A stretch of 64,000 nt of DNA from a bacterium. Its GTDB lineage: Bacteria; Bacillota; Bacilli; Lactobacillales; Streptococcaceae. Position 1 is the stretch's first letter, and the number at the start of each line of letters is the position of its first letter. The translations under genes were made by a program, and so were the position numbers. Below are positions 42,333 to 52,796 of this stretch, piece after piece. Where the stretch lies: NCBI GenBank assembly GCA_905221235.1, contig CAJNCJ010000003.1, positions 90,784 to 154,783 on the forward strand. Direction: 5' to 3'. The notes under the pieces are model-generated. The model saw only the letters and a program-made list of their open reading frames with translations, was not told where the DNA came from and did not search any database.

Positions 42333-43031
42333 TTATTTGAGACCAGCAACGAAGCGTTCTGTAATCTCTTTTGGTCTAGTAATAGCGCCACCAACAACGA
42401 TGCCTCTCACTCCATATCCAAGGATTTGTTTGGCTTGTTCTGGTGTATGAATTTTCCCTTCGGCAATGACATCCACTCCTGCATCACAGAGTTTTTTGAT
42501 CAATTCAAAATCAGGACCATCCACTTTTGGACTATAAGATGTATAGCCTGATAAGGTTGTTCCGACAAAGTCAATTCCTGCTTCAACAGCTGCTAGTCCT
42601 TCTTCAAAAGTGCTTGTATCAGCCATCAAGAGCTGGTTAGGATATTTCTCCTTAACCTGACGAATGAACTCTTGAATCTCCAAACCATCGTAGCGTTCAC
42701 GCTTGGTACAATCCAGGGCAATCACCTCGATGTCGAGTTCTGCCAATTCATCAACTTCTTTCATCGTAGCCGTGATGAAGGGTTCTTGCGGTGGATAATC
42801 TCGTTTAATTATCCCAATGATTGGAAGGTTTGTAACTTCCTTGATTTCCTTGATATCGCGAACACTATTTGCTCGGATACCTACTGCTCCACCTTGCTCA
42901 GCCGCTTTGACCAGCAAGGGAATGACTCCTCCCGCTTCTGTATAAAGCGGTTCGTGAGGAAGGGCCTGACAAGAAACGATGATTCCATCTTTAATTTGTG
43001 CAATCAAGGCCTCTTTAGTAATCTGTGGCAT
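42333..43031 (-). CDS. nanE: N-acetylmannosamine-6-phosphate 2-epimerase
   Basis: A 232-residue TIM-barrel epimerase turning ManNAc-6-P into GlcNAc-6-P, which then joins amino-sugar metabolism. Seen: [15 protein letters not shown] at the N-terminus, IGIIKRDYP with the catalytic Lys, [14 protein letters not shown], and the phosphate site [16 protein letters not shown]. It is the first gene of the PTS-importer operon and carries the nan promoter module. Confidence 0.95.
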   Translation of the reverse strand: MPQITKEALIAQIKDGIIVSCQALPHEPLYTEAGGVIPLLVKAAEQGGAVGIRANSVRDIKEIKEVTNLPIIGIIKRDYPPQEPFITATMKEVDELAELDIEVIALDCTKRERYDGLEIQEFIRQVKEKYPNQLLMADTSTFEEGLAAVEAGIDFVGTTLSGYTSYSPKVDGPDFELIKKLCDAGVDVIAEGKIHTPEQAKQILGYGVRGIVVGGAITRPKEITERFVAGLK

Positions 43032-43079
43032 CCTCTTCCCTCCTTTTCCTTGTTCTTATGAGGTCATTATATATCATTT

Positions 43080-43164
43080 ATTAAGCGCTTTCAATACTTT
43101 GTGGTAGAATAGATTTCAGTTTCAAAAGTATTTTATAGAACAGTCTTTTCTGAAAGTAGTTTCA
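43080..43164 (-). promoter_or_regulatory. nanE promoter module: cre site and conserved TGAAAGTAGTTTCA dyad
   Basis: Cre-like TTAAGCGCTTTCAATA at 43081-43096 and the dyad TGAAAGTAGTTTCA at 43151-43164, with GAAACTGAAATCTATTCTA between them on the minus strand. Order and spacing match those before nanA, although the flanks differ, which points to selection for a shared regulator site. Confidence 0.75.
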
Positions 43165-43321
43165 GAAAAGACATATCCTTTCAACCTATTGTCCCATAAA
43201 CTAAATATGCTACCTTTTGATTCTTTCACTTAATAATTTAGAAAGTAATCTGTCTACTCAGAACTGACTCTATTCTACTCTAGCTATTTATAATTACCAT
43301 TCAAATCTTGAAAAAATCAAA
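43165..43321. other. Untranslated gap between nanE and the peptide terminator
   Basis: About 155 bp of AT-rich sequence with no ORF, repeat or promoter that I could support. In reference pneumococci, as I remember them, a sialidase cluster of some ten genes occupies this spot, so it may be the scar of its loss or the ancestral state. Confidence 0.4.
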
Positions 43322-43347
43322 CAAAAAAAGAGCATCCCAGCTCTTTC
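43322..43347 (-). terminator. Terminator after the 20-residue ORF
   Basis: Minus-strand hairpin AAAGAGCTGGGATGCTCTTT followed by further T residues. It lies 17 bases after the stop of the small ORF, so this region is very likely a transcribed 3' end of the small gene or of recG. Confidence 0.8.
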
Positions 43348-43363
43348 TTCCTTCTATTCAATC

Positions 43364-43426
43364 TTAATTTTTTGCTTCTTTCTTTTGGAAAGTGGTTTGG
43401 TAATTTACTTTAATCGTTACTGTCAT
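43364..43426 (-). CDS. Candidate 20-residue peptide gene downstream of recG
   Basis: ATG at 43424-43426, peptide MTVTIKVNYQTTFQKKEAKN, stop TAA at 43364-43366. GAGGAC lies 8 bases before the ATG. A TATACT box (43458-43463) and three CTTAAG-like hexamers at exact 11-bp spacing (43485, 43496, 43507) lie upstream, and a strong terminator downstream, giving a predicted transcript of about 130 nt. The peptide is basic with no signal sequence. It could also be a small RNA and not a peptide gene. Confidence 0.5.
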   Translation of the reverse strand: MTVTIKVNYQTTFQKKEAKN

Positions 43427-43484
43427 ATGAGAGTCCTCATTTCTTTTTGATGACTCTAGTATAAGGGTCAAACCTGAAAGCTAG

Positions 43485-43512
43485 CTTAAGTTTTTCTTAG
43501 AGAAAACTTAAT
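43485..43512 (-). promoter_or_regulatory. Three 11-bp-spaced repeats resembling CiaR sites
   Basis: On the minus strand ATTAAG, TCTAAG and CTTAAG are each separated by five bases, matching the known CiaR arrangement of TTTAAG-N5-TTTAAG with one extra unit. They overlap the stop codon of recG. Distance from the last repeat to TATACT is 21 bases, which may be too long for the usual arrangement, so activation by CiaR is uncertain. Confidence 0.5.
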
Positions 43513-45523
43513 CCAGATGTTCTTTCTTTTCCAGATGAAGGGCAATCATGCGCCATTCCGGATCCTCTTGCCAAGCTTCTATCGAACTAATGTAGCTAGC
43601 AACCTTTCTGGCTTCTTCTAAAATCGGAAAATCTTCGATAATATCAGCCACTTGGAATTCTGGGAGACCTGACTGTCTGGTTCCAAAAATCTCACCCGAT
43701 CCGCGCATTTTCAAATCTTCCTCCGCAAGGACAAATCCATTGGTGGTTTCCGTCATGATGCGCATGCGGTCTTTCCCAGAATCCGTCTTGGGATTGGCAA
43801 CGAGAACAGCATAGGACTGCTTGTCGCCCCGACCGACACGACCTCTGAGCTGGTGAAGCTGGCTGAGACCGAAGCGATCGGCATCCATGATAATCATGAC
43901 AGTCGCATTGGGAACATTAACCCCAACCTCGATAACCGTCGTCGAAACCAGAATATCCGTTTTTCGCTCTTTGAACTCCTGCATAATCTGATCTTTTTCA
44001 TCACTCTTCATCTTACCGTGTAGAAGAGCTACTTCAGCCTTGCCTGCAAAATGAGCCGTCAGCTCCTCAGATAAGGCAATGGCATTTTTCAAGTCCAGAG
44101 CTTCAGATTCTTCAATCAAGGGAGAGATAACATAGGCTTGAGAACCTTTTTGGATTTCTCCCTCTAACCAAATCAAGACCTGAGGTAATTGCTCATGCTT
44201 GATCCAGCGCGTCACAATAGGCTTCCGTCCTGCTGGCATCTGGTCGATAATGGAAACATCCATATCTCCAAAGGCTGTGATGGCCAGCGTCCGTGGAATA
44301 GGAGTCGCTGTCATCATGAGAACGTCAGGATTGTCACCTTTCTCCCGTAAAATACGCCTTTGCCCCACACCAAAACGGTGCTGCTCATCGATGATAATCA
44401 AGCCAAGGCGAGCATAATCCACCCCATCCTGTATCAGAGCGTGGGTTCCGATAATCAAATCAGCCTCCCCCTTAGCAATAGTCTCCAAGACTTCTCTCTT
44501 TTCTGACGCTTTTAAGGAACCTGTTAAGAGAGCCAGTTTCAAGTCCGGAAAAAGACCCTTCAAACTCTCAAAATGCTGCTCTGCGAGAATCTCTGTTGGC
44601 ACCATGAGAGCTGCTTTATAGCCAGCTGTCACTGCCGCAAACATGGCCAAGCCAGCGACCACCGTTTTTCCGCTCCCCACATCCCCTTGTAGGAGACGAT
44701 TCATGTGGTGGTCGGATTTCATGTCAGTTAAAATTTCCTGCAAACTCTTTTCCTGAGCTGAAGTCAGGGCAAATGGCAGACTTTCTTTAACCGCCGACAC
44801 TTTTTCCTGAGACCAATCAAGAACCAGGCCACTTCCCTGAACTCTATTTTCAGACTTGAGCGTCTGCAATTGCATTTGGAAATAAAAGAGTTCCTCAAAC
44901 TTGATACGGCGAAGAGCCTGCTTGTATTCTGCCAAATCCTTGGGGAAATGCATAGCGCGAACAGCCTGACAACGGGACATGAGTTTGTATTTGTCCAGCA
45001 AAGACTGGGGCAGATTTTCCTCTATCAAGAGGTCCAGTCCCTGATCAAAGGCCGTCTTGATAACCTTGACCAGACTGGCCTGACTGATTCCCTGAGCCAG
45101 ACGATAGACAGGCTGGAGATCATCCTCAACCTGAGCCAGAACCTTCATCCCTGTCAGACTAGCCTTGGCGCGGTCCCATTTTCCAAATACGGCAAGGGTT
45201 GCTCCCAACTCTATCTTGTCAGCCAGATAAGGTTGGTTAAAGAAATTCACCGCAAAAACAACTTCTCCCTGCTTGAGACTAAAACGTAGGCGATTACGCT
45301 TGAAACCATAATACTGGACACTAGCAGGAGTCACGACTTGACCAGACAGAACCGCCTTTTCACCGTCCTCCAGCTCTAGCACCTGCTTGGTCTTGAAGTC
45401 TTCATAACGAAAAGGAAAGTAGAGCAAGAGGTCTTGCAAGTTTTCAATTCCTAGTTTGGCGTACTTCTCTGCTGACTTTGGTCCCACACCAGGTAAGACA
45501 TGCAAGGGTTGATGTAGATTCAT
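43508..45523 (-). CDS. recG: ATP-dependent DNA helicase RecG
   Basis: A 671-residue helicase that remodels stalled forks and Holliday junctions. N-terminal OB wedge domain (about 60-145), Walker A GDVGSGKT, DEQH box in IIDEQHRFGVGQRR, motif TATPIPRTLA, and helicase motif VI QLRGRVGRG. The frame opens upstream to 45580, within alr, but the ATG at 45521-45523 behind AAAGGAGTGGAGC gives the family start MNLHQPLHVLPGVG. It follows alr with a short gap. Confidence 0.96.
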   Translation of the reverse strand: MNLHQPLHVLPGVGPKSAEKYAKLGIENLQDLLLYFPFRYEDFKTKQVLELEDGEKAVLSGQVVTPASVQYYGFKRNRLRFSLKQGEVVFAVNFFNQPYLADKIELGATLAVFGKWDRAKASLTGMKVLAQVEDDLQPVYRLAQGISQASLVKVIKTAFDQGLDLLIEENLPQSLLDKYKLMSRCQAVRAMHFPKDLAEYKQALRRIKFEELFYFQMQLQTLKSENRVQGSGLVLDWSQEKVSAVKESLPFALTSAQEKSLQEILTDMKSDHHMNRLLQGDVGSGKTVVAGLAMFAAVTAGYKAALMVPTEILAEQHFESLKGLFPDLKLALLTGSLKASEKREVLETIAKGEADLIIGTHALIQDGVDYARLGLIIIDEQHRFGVGQRRILREKGDNPDVLMMTATPIPRTLAITAFGDMDVSIIDQMPAGRKPIVTRWIKHEQLPQVLIWLEGEIQKGSQAYVISPLIEESEALDLKNAIALSEELTAHFAGKAEVALLHGKMKSDEKDQIMQEFKERKTDILVSTTVIEVGVNVPNATVMIIMDADRFGLSQLHQLRGRVGRGDKQSYAVLVANPKTDSGKDRMRIMTETTNGFVLAEEDLKMRGSGEIFGTRQSGLPEFQVADIIEDFPILEEARKVASYISSIEAWQEDPEWRMIALHLEKKEHLD

Positions 45524-45540
45524 GCTCCACTCCTTTCTTT

Positions 45541-46644
45541 TTAATAATATTCTCTCGGAATACGGTCGCTGAGGAGACAAACCACCTCATAGTTAATGGT
45601 TCCACGGTAGGTAGCTACCTGAGTAGCTGTGATTTCCTTGTCCCCGTTGGTGCCGATCAAGGTTACTTTTGTTCCGAGCGGATAAAGCTTAGGCAGACGA
45701 ATGGTAATTTGATCCATAGAAACCCGCCCGACGATTGGGCAAACTTGGCCATCTACCAAGACAGTGAAATTCTGCATATCTCGTGTCCAGCCGTCCGCAT
45801 AGCCGATTGGCACCGTCGCGATGACTTGCTCGCTGTCCGCTTGATAAGTTGCTCCGTAGCCCATGCAAGCTCCAGCTGGAACTGTCTTGACATGAACTAG
45901 TGCAGATTCCAAGGTCAAGGCTGGTTTCAAGTCATAAGGCAAGTCCAAAACCTCTCCACTCGGATTGAGACCATACATGGCATCTCCCATACGGACAGCG
46001 TTAAAAATAGTCTCTGCATGCCAAAGAGTCGTTGCCGAGTTGCTGGCATGAACCAGTTCTGGCACTTCTTTCATACTAGCCAAAATAGTTTTAAACCGTT
46101 CTAACTGGGCATTAAAGTAATCATCTGATTCCTCGTCTGCAGTCGCAAAGTGGGTAAAAATCCCTTCAACACGAGCACCATGTTGTTGAAGCAAGTCTTG
46201 AGCCTGATTAGCCTCGCGAGCCTCTCGGAAACCAATCCGTCCCATGCCTGAGTCAATCTTGAGATGGACTGTCAATCCAGCTAGGTCTGCTTCCCTATCT
46301 AAAAGTGCTTGAATCCACTCCAGTCCAGCCACTGTCAAGGTAATGTCGTATTCTTTAGCCAGAGCAACAGCTTCAATTTCAGAAACTCCTAGAATAAGGA
46401 TTTTCTTGCTAAGCCCAGCCTGTCTGAGTTCAATGGCTTCATCGATATTGGAAACGCAAAAGCCATCTACATCATCTTGAATCGCCGTCGCAACGGCAAC
46501 AGCCCCATGCCCATAGGCATTAGCCTTGACAACTGCAAATTTGAGCGTTCCTTGAGGGATATGAGCCCCCATTTGCTGAATATTTTGTCGAATAGCTCCC
46601 AGATGAATCAGAGCCTTGGTTGGTCTATGTGGACTAGCTTTCAT
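45541..46644 (-). CDS. alr: Alanine racemase
   Basis: A 367-residue fold-III PLP enzyme that makes D-alanine for the cell wall and for ddl. The cofactor Lys40 is in [10 protein letters not shown], and the catalytic Tyr lies in MGYGATYQ. The start at 46642-46644 has TTGGAGGAAAATC before it and overlaps the acpS stop by 11 bases, so the two are translationally linked. Conserved streptococcal order acpS-alr-recG. Confidence 0.96.
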   Translation of the reverse strand: MKASPHRPTKALIHLGAIRQNIQQMGAHIPQGTLKFAVVKANAYGHGAVAVATAIQDDVDGFCVSNIDEAIELRQAGLSKKILILGVSEIEAVALAKEYDITLTVAGLEWIQALLDREADLAGLTVHLKIDSGMGRIGFREAREANQAQDLLQQHGARVEGIFTHFATADEESDDYFNAQLERFKTILASMKEVPELVHASNSATTLWHAETIFNAVRMGDAMYGLNPSGEVLDLPYDLKPALTLESALVHVKTVPAGACMGYGATYQADSEQVIATVPIGYADGWTRDMQNFTVLVDGQVCPIVGRVSMDQITIRLPKLYPLGTKVTLIGTNGDKEITATQVATYRGTINYEVVCLLSDRIPREYY

Positions 46645-46996
46645 GATTTTCCTCCAAAATGACACTGGCTGTCACAAACTGATCTGTATGGCTGATAGAC
46701 AGCCAAATCTTTCCTGAAAATGGTGACCGACTAAAATAAGGCGCCCCGCGTTCATTATTCAAGACTTCCAAATCCTGAAAGCCGAGCTTGCCAATACCCG
46801 TTCCCATAGCCTTAGAAAAGGCCTCCTTGGCCGACCAGCGACCAGCCAAATATTCGATTTGTCTGCGCCCTTTTAGACTGGTGAAGCGCTCCATTTCCTT
46901 AACGGTCAGCACGCGCTTGGCAAATCCTTCATGTCGTGTAACTGCGCGTTCTATCGAAGCTAATTCCTCGATATCAATTCCGTGTCCAACTATCAT
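46634..46996 (-). CDS. acpS: Holo-[acyl-carrier-protein] synthase
   Basis: A 120-residue AcpS that moves 4'-phosphopantetheine from CoA to acyl carrier protein. Motifs GHGIDIEEL and [19 protein letters not shown] are both there. An upstream reading frame extends to 47122, but it would cross a terminator and the end of the DAHP synthase gene. The starts at 46996 and two codons upstream at 47002 both fit; the shorter gives the family length. Confidence 0.94.
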   Translation of the reverse strand: MIVGHGIDIEELASIERAVTRHEGFAKRVLTVKEMERFTSLKGRRQIEYLAGRWSAKEAFSKAMGTGIGKLGFQDLEVLNNERGAPYFSRSPFSGKIWLSISHTDQFVTASVILEENHES

Positions 46997-47002
46997 TCTC
47001 AT

Positions 47003-47029
47003 CAAAAGGAGTTGAGATTCCCCAACTCC
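47003..47029 (-). terminator. Terminator between the DAHP synthase genes and acpS
   Basis: Minus-strand stem GGAGTTG (47023-47029), loop, CAACTCC (47008-47014) and TTTT. It separates the aromatic genes from acpS-alr-recG, which then needs its own promoter or readthrough. Confidence 0.75.
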
Positions 47030-47040
47030 ATCCTTTTCAC

Positions 47041-48072
47041 TTATTTTGTCAAGGTAGCATAAATCTCTTCTACCAAGGCCTCTGTATTTTCCCAACCTAG
47101 GCAAGGATCGGTAATAGAGCAACCAAAGACCTCTGGTTGGTTTTGACGACCATCTGCTAGGTAAGATTCAATCATAAAACCTCGAACCGTCTTTTTGATT
47201 TTCTCATTCCAATCACGATTTTGCAAGGTCTGGCGAACAATCCGAATTTGCTCCATATATTGCTTGCCTGAGTTATCATGGTTAGTATCAATGAGGATAA
47301 AGGGATTTTCAAGTCCCATGGCTTCATAGCGCTCAATGGCATTTAGCAGGGTTTCATAGTAAAAGTTAGGCTCATTTTTCCCATACTCATTAACTGCTCC
47401 ACGAAGGATGACGTGGGCCAAGGGATTTCCTGAAGTCTCAACTTCTTGACCATGGAAGAGGAAGGTCTGTTTGTTCTGAGCGGCATAGATACCGTTAAAC
47501 ATGACTCCAAGATTTCCTGAGGTTGGATTTTTCATCCCCACTGGTGCATCAATTCCTGAAGCCACAAAGCGGTGCTCTTGGTCTTCCACAGAACGAGCCC
47601 CAACAGCATGGTAGCTGACCAAATCATCTACCAAAACCAGATTTGACGGATAAAGCATCTCATCTGCCGTTGTCAAACCAGTCTCTGTAATCACGCGGTA
47701 GTGCAACTGACGAACAGCCTGCAAACCGTTGATTAGACTTGGAGCCTTAGAAGTATCTGGCTGGTGTACCAAGCCTTTATAGCCGTCTCCGTTGGTACGA
47801 GGTTTAGCAGTATAAACACGCATAACCATGAAAATCTTGTCCGCCACCTTCTTTTGCAAGGCGGATAAACGGCGAGCATATTCCAAGACAGCCTCTTCAT
47901 TATCAGAAGAGCAAGGACCAATCACCAAAAGGATCCGGTCATCTTCTCCTGAAATAATGTCTGCCAATTCTCTATCACGGCGCTCCTTGAGTCGCAAGGC
48001 TTCCGCAGACAATTGGGTTTCTGCCTTGATTGCTTCAATATCGATTTCTTGACCTTTTTCAATAAATGCCAT
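47041..48072 (-). CDS. DAHP synthase (class I, AroG type), second copy
   Basis: A 343-residue 3-deoxy-D-arabino-heptulosonate 7-phosphate synthase, the first step of the shikimate pathway. Motifs: [41 protein letters not shown] and [10 protein letters not shown]. It is the paralog of the gene one base upstream, about three quarters identical by eye, so a tandem duplication. The pair may have different feedback control by Phe or Tyr; which is which cannot be read off. Confidence 0.95.
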   Translation of the reverse strand: MAFIEKGQEIDIEAIKAETQLSAEALRLKERRDRELADIISGEDDRILLVIGPCSSDNEEAVLEYARRLSALQKKVADKIFMVMRVYTAKPRTNGDGYKGLVHQPDTSKAPSLINGLQAVRQLHYRVITETGLTTADEMLYPSNLVLVDDLVSYHAVGARSVEDQEHRFVASGIDAPVGMKNPTSGNLGVMFNGIYAAQNKQTFLFHGQEVETSGNPLAHVILRGAVNEYGKNEPNFYYETLLNAIERYEAMGLENPFILIDTNHDNSGKQYMEQIRIVRQTLQNRDWNEKIKKTVRGFMIESYLADGRQNQPEVFGCSITDPCLGWENTEALVEEIYATLTK

Positions 48073-48073
48073 C

Positions 48074-49105
48074 TTATTCTCCTAACGTTTGGTAGATTTC
48101 TCTGACGAGGACTTCCGTATTCTCCCAGCCAAGGCAAGGGTCTGTGATAGACTTGCCAAATACTTCCGGTTCGTTCTGACGACCGTCTTCTAGATAAGAC
48201 TCAATCATAAATCCACGAACGTACTGCTTGATTTTTTCATTCCAATCACGATTAATCAAGGTCTGACGGACAATTCGAATTTGGTCCATATGTTGCTTAC
48301 CAGAGTTGTCATGATTGGTATCGACGATGATAAACGGATTTTCCAAGCCCATCTTCTCATACTGAGCAATGGTATCCATCAAATTATCATAGTAGTAGTT
48401 AGGAATATTCTTACCATATTCATTGATTGCTCCACGAAGAATGGCGTGCGAAAGCGGGTTCCCAGTTGTTTCTACTTCTTTTCCAAGAAAAAGGAAACTT
48501 TGTTTGTTTTGAGCAGCATAAATCCCATTAAACATAACATTGAGATTTCCAGAGGTTGGATTTTTAAACCCAGTCGCAAAATCTGCTCCACTTGCCACGA
48601 AGCGGTGTTGCTGATCTTCAACTGAACGGGCACCAACCGCCATGTAAGAAATCAAATCATCCACAAGAGGAAGATTTTCAGGATAAAGCATTTCATCAGC
48701 TGTTGTCATACCTGTTTCTGTGATAACACGATAATGAAGATGGCGAACAGCTTTGATTCCGTTGATAAGACTAGGCGCTTCTGTCGCATTAGGCTGGTGA
48801 ATCAAGCCCTTGTATCCATCTCCGTTGGTACGAGGTTTGGCAGTGTAAACACGCATAACCATAAAGATACGGTCTGCCACTTCTTCTTGCAAAGCTGCCA
48901 AACGTTTAGCGTACTCAAGGACAGCTTCTTCATTGTCAGATGAGCATGGCCCGATTACCAAGAGAATCCGTTGGTCTTCTCCACGTATAATGGCTTCTAG
49001 CTCTTGATCGCGCTGTGATTTTCTCTCCAAAGCTTGACCTTCTAATTTTGATAAGGCACGAACTTCTTCAATATTAATTTTAGGACTTTTTGCTGTAAAT
49101 ACCAT
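48074..49105 (-). CDS. DAHP synthase (class I, AroG type), first copy
   Basis: A 343-residue DAHP synthase with the same motifs as its neighbour ([51 protein letters not shown]). It is the first of the tandem pair and lies 80 bp after secA. The two are separated by a single base. Both copies are found in reference pneumococci as I remember, so this is not strain-specific. Confidence 0.95.
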   Translation of the reverse strand: MVFTAKSPKINIEEVRALSKLEGQALERKSQRDQELEAIIRGEDQRILLVIGPCSSDNEEAVLEYAKRLAALQEEVADRIFMVMRVYTAKPRTNGDGYKGLIHQPNATEAPSLINGIKAVRHLHYRVITETGMTTADEMLYPENLPLVDDLISYMAVGARSVEDQQHRFVASGADFATGFKNPTSGNLNVMFNGIYAAQNKQSFLFLGKEVETTGNPLSHAILRGAINEYGKNIPNYYYDNLMDTIAQYEKMGLENPFIIVDTNHDNSGKQHMDQIRIVRQTLINRDWNEKIKQYVRGFMIESYLEDGRQNEPEVFGKSITDPCLGWENTEVLVREIYQTLGE

Positions 49106-49185
49106 AACTCATCTCCTTATAAATCAAACGGATACCAAGTAAAAATTTACTTTTCACAAGGTATCCGCCTCTAAACTATCTCATT

Positions 49186-51699
49186 TTATTGTCTTTTACC
49201 GTGACAGTTTTTAAACTTCTTACCAGAACCACATGGGCAAAGTTCATTCCGTCCAATCTGACTCAAATCCAGATTTTCAGGCATATTTGCTTGGTGGGCA
49301 GCGATATTGCGAGTCGCTGTTGTACTGATATGGTGTTCTGCTTGTGGTCTTTCTTGTTCATGAATTTGGGCTTTCATCATCAAGCGTGTCACATCAAACT
49401 CAATCGAACCAATCATATCATTAAACATACGGAAACCTTCTGCCTGATACTCAACAACAGGATTGTTCTGAGCATAGCCACGAAGTCCAACCGCATTACG
49501 CAATTGATCAAGGGCATCGATATGATCTGTCCACTTGTTATCTACCACTCGTAGAATCAAGACTTTTTGGAATTCTTTAACTGCTTCTTCATCGCGTAGT
49601 TTTGAAACCTGACTATCGTAAACTTGCAAGGCACGTTGGAAGAGCTCTTCCTTGATGGCCTTATCAGACAAGCCTGACAAGTCTTCCATCGTAATAGAAT
49701 CTTCTGGAAGCAAGTTATACTTAGCAAAGTTCAAAATTGCTTCGAGTTTTTCATCTTGTTTGGCACGCGCATGACCATCAACGACACGACCAATCGTGCG
49801 TTTGATCATAGCCTGAATTTCAGGTGCCAAGTCACGGTCTGCAGTGATGACATCGTAACGTTGAGCGTAGATAATTTCACGTTGTTCACGCATGACATCA
49901 TCGTATTGAAGGACTTGTTTACGGGTATCGTAGTTATTTCCTTCGACACGTTTTTGTGCTGCTTCAACCTGACGTGTCAACATACGAGACTCAATGGCCT
50001 CTTCAGACATGTTGAGACGTTCAAAGATTCCCTTCAAGCGTTCAGAACCAAAACGTTTCATCAAGTCATCTTCAAGAGATAGGTAGAATTGTGACTCACC
50101 TGGGTCTCCTTGACGACCTGAACGTCCACGAAGCTGATTATCGATACGACGGCTTTCATGACGTTCTGTACCAATCACACAAAGTCCACCCAATTCGCGA
50201 ACCCCTTCACCAAGCTTGATGTCGGTACCACGACCGGCCATGTTAGTCGCAATGGTAACAGCACCACGTTGACCAGCATTCATGATGATTTGGGCTTCTT
50301 TATAGTGGTTCTTAGCATTCAAAACTTCGTGAGGAACGCCAGCTGCGACCAATTTCTTAGAAATGTAGTCACTGGTTTCAACCGCTACTGTACCAACCAA
50401 GACAGGCTGACCTTTTTGGTAACGAGCCTTAACGTCTTCGACAACCGCCTTAAACTTAGCCTCGATACTTGCATAAAGAAGGTCTGAGTGGTCAATACGT
50501 TGAACAGGACGGTTGGTTGGGATTGGAATAACACGAATGTTGTAAATTTCACGGAATTCTTCTTCCTCAGTCTTACCTGTACCCGTCATTCCAGACAATT
50601 TCTTGTACATACGGAAAAGGTTTTGGTAAGTGATTGAGGCAGATGTCTTGGTTTCATCCTGGATTGGCACACCTTCTTTGGCTTCAATGGCTTGGTGCAA
50701 TCCATCAGAATAACGACGACCTTCCATGGTACGACCTGTAAATTGGTCGACAATCAAGATTTCTTGCTCTTCGCTCACCACATAGTCAATATCGAGAAGC
50801 ATGATGTAGTTGGCACGAAGGGCATTATCGATAAAGTGAGTCAAAGCTACGTTTTCGATGTCATAGAGGTTTTCAAGTTTGAAGTAGCTTTCAGCCTTGT
50901 CAATCCCTGAATCAGACAAACCAATAGTCTTAGATTGCACGTCGATGATGTAGTCGTCTTTGTCCAAAGATTTTACATAGTGGTCTGCCATATGATAGAG
51001 CTGACTGGTTTCAACTGCGTTAGCACCTGATACAATCAAAGGTGTACGCGCCTCGTCAATCAAGATTGAGTCAACCTCATCGACCAAGGCATAGTTAAGC
51101 GGGCGTTGTACCATGTTTTCAGCACGAACGACCATGTTATCACGAAGGTAGTCAAATCCGATTTCTGAGTTGGTTGAGTAGGTAATATCACACTCATAGG
51201 CTTCTTTTTTCTCCATTGGAGATTTGGCAGCCAAGTTAATCCCTACTGACAAACCAAGCCATGAGTACAATTCACCCATCTCAGTCGCGTCACGTTCTGA
51301 TAGGTATTCATTGACCGTAACTACGTGCACCCCTTTACCTGAAAGGGCATTGAGGTATACCGGCATAGTCGCAGTCAAGGTTTTCCCTTCCCCTGTACGC
51401 ATCTCTGGCACGTCACCATGGTGAAGAACGATTCCCCCCATGACCTGAACCTTATATGGGAAGAGGCCTAGGACACGTTTGGCACCCTCACGGACAACCG
51501 CAAATGCTTCATAAAGCAGTGAATCCAGTGATTCTCCATTTTGATAACGTTCTTTAAATTCAACTGTTTTTGCTTTTAGTTGGTCGTCAGTCAAAGCAGC
51601 CATTTGGTCTTCATATTTGAAAACCTTGTCAGCCATCTTTTCCAGACGACGGATTTCTCCTTTATCATTTTCGATAATTGTTTTTAAAATATTAGCCAT
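49186..51699 (-). CDS. secA: Preprotein translocase ATPase SecA
   Basis: An 837-residue motor protein that pushes unfolded preproteins through SecYEG. Walker A is in [20 protein letters not shown], Walker B-like [14 protein letters not shown], the helicase motif [13 protein letters not shown], and the C-terminal zinc site [16 protein letters not shown]. This is the main SecA, not the accessory SecA2 that some streptococci keep beside a serine-rich glycoprotein locus. Confidence 0.98.
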   Translation of the reverse strand: MANILKTIIENDKGEIRRLEKMADKVFKYEDQMAALTDDQLKAKTVEFKERYQNGESLDSLLYEAFAVVREGAKRVLGLFPYKVQVMGGIVLHHGDVPEMRTGEGKTLTATMPVYLNALSGKGVHVVTVNEYLSERDATEMGELYSWLGLSVGINLAAKSPMEKKEAYECDITYSTNSEIGFDYLRDNMVVRAENMVQRPLNYALVDEVDSILIDEARTPLIVSGANAVETSQLYHMADHYVKSLDKDDYIIDVQSKTIGLSDSGIDKAESYFKLENLYDIENVALTHFIDNALRANYIMLLDIDYVVSEEQEILIVDQFTGRTMEGRRYSDGLHQAIEAKEGVPIQDETKTSASITYQNLFRMYKKLSGMTGTGKTEEEEFREIYNIRVIPIPTNRPVQRIDHSDLLYASIEAKFKAVVEDVKARYQKGQPVLVGTVAVETSDYISKKLVAAGVPHEVLNAKNHYKEAQIIMNAGQRGAVTIATNMAGRGTDIKLGEGVRELGGLCVIGTERHESRRIDNQLRGRSGRQGDPGESQFYLSLEDDLMKRFGSERLKGIFERLNMSEEAIESRMLTRQVEAAQKRVEGNNYDTRKQVLQYDDVMREQREIIYAQRYDVITADRDLAPEIQAMIKRTIGRVVDGHARAKQDEKLEAILNFAKYNLLPEDSITMEDLSGLSDKAIKEELFQRALQVYDSQVSKLRDEEAVKEFQKVLILRVVDNKWTDHIDALDQLRNAVGLRGYAQNNPVVEYQAEGFRMFNDMIGSIEFDVTRLMMKAQIHEQERPQAEHHISTTATRNIAAHQANMPENLDLSQIGRNELCPCGSGKKFKNCHGKRQ

Positions 51700-51844
51700 G
51701 TTTTTCCTTACTTTAAATTCCGAATATTTTAGAATGTTCTTTTAATTTTAGCACAATTACTGATTATTTTCAAGGAAGAATCCCCATTTTGAAAAGGAAA
51801 AAGAGGCTAGTTTCCAAGCTAACCTCTCTGACTTTTATGATACT

Positions 51845-52132
51845 TTAATTGCCAAAAATCGGCAAAATCGCAAATAGGATAAATAGATTAATCCAAAGAG
51901 AAAAACAGCAGATCAATCTAAAAACAAAGAGACTGACTTTCTTGGACAGCAAGGCCATCAAAATCGACAGAATGCCAAAAACTAGTAAAACTTTCTGCAT
52001 GATTAAGAGATTGATAGATATTCCCAGAACTGGTTTATCCCAAGGAACAAAGAAGAAAGCCAGCCAGATCAGCAGAACTAAACCAATATAGACCTTAGAA
52101 TAGCGTGTAATAAATGATTTTAGATGTTCCAT
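51845..52132 (-). CDS. Small membrane protein in ABC transporter cluster
   Basis: A 95-residue protein with three hydrophobic segments (about 13-31, 38-60, 67-90). No family recognised. It is the last of a four-gene leftward set with the ABC genes, 10 bases after the ATPase gene, so it may be an accessory subunit or an immunity-type protein. Confidence 0.7.
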   Translation of the reverse strand: MEHLKSFITRYSKVYIGLVLLIWLAFFFVPWDKPVLGISINLLIMQKVLLVFGILSILMALLSKKVSLFVFRLICCFSLWINLFILFAILPIFGN

Positions 52133-52142
52133 AAGCCACCTC

Positions 52143-52793
52143 CTAGGATTGTATATCCTTTAAATATTGTATATGTCCATTTTCGACAACTAATACATCT
52201 GTACAAAGATCTGAAATATCTTCCGATATGTGCGAAGTCAGGATAACCAAACCATTTTCTTTTTTCAGATAAGATAAAATGACCTGTTTGGTTAACCTCA
52301 CACTCTTCTCATCTAAAGCATTCATAGGTTCATCGAGAAAGAGTATAGATGGTTCGGCAATAAAGGCTTGAATCAAAGCCATTTTTTGCTTTGTTCCTAA
52401 GGATAAATGACGGTATTCAACGTCTTCAAATTCCTGTAAATCATAGTATTGAATCCAATAGGCAATTCTTTTTTCCGTAACTTTATATGAAAAATACCTT
52501 AACAGTTCCAAATTTTCTCTCAGGGATAAATGAGATAGAAACTCTACCTTTTCAATTAAAATTCCTGCATTCTGAATATAATGATTTTTTACCCCGTAAA
52601 CTTTCCCATCTTGAAGAACTTTTCCTTTGTCAAGCTTAATATAACCAGCAAGTACCTTTAAAAGAACCGTCTTGCCAGATCCATTATCACCTTTAAGTCC
52701 ATAAATTTTTCCTGATTGAAACACCAAATTCAACTGATTTAAAATAGGTCTTTTCCCATAAATTTTCTGTCCATTTATAATTTCAAGTCTCAT
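52143..52793 (-). CDS. ABC transporter ATP-binding protein
   Basis: A 216-residue ABC ATPase of the bacitracin/lantibiotic-exporter group. Walker A GDNGSGKT, signature HLSLGTKQKMAL, Walker B SILFLDEPMNALD, and LVILTSHI with the switch His. Two permease genes lie upstream. The substrate is unknown; by type it could be a peptide antibiotic or a lipid-like compound. Confidence 0.85.
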   Translation of the reverse strand: MRLEIINGQKIYGKRPILNQLNLVFQSGKIYGLKGDNGSGKTVLLKVLAGYIKLDKGKVLQDGKVYGVKNHYIQNAGILIEKVEFLSHLSLRENLELLRYFSYKVTEKRIAYWIQYYDLQEFEDVEYRHLSLGTKQKMALIQAFIAEPSILFLDEPMNALDEKSVRLTKQVILSYLKKENGLVILTSHISEDISDLCTDVLVVENGHIQYLKDIQS

Positions 52794-52796
52794 CGT

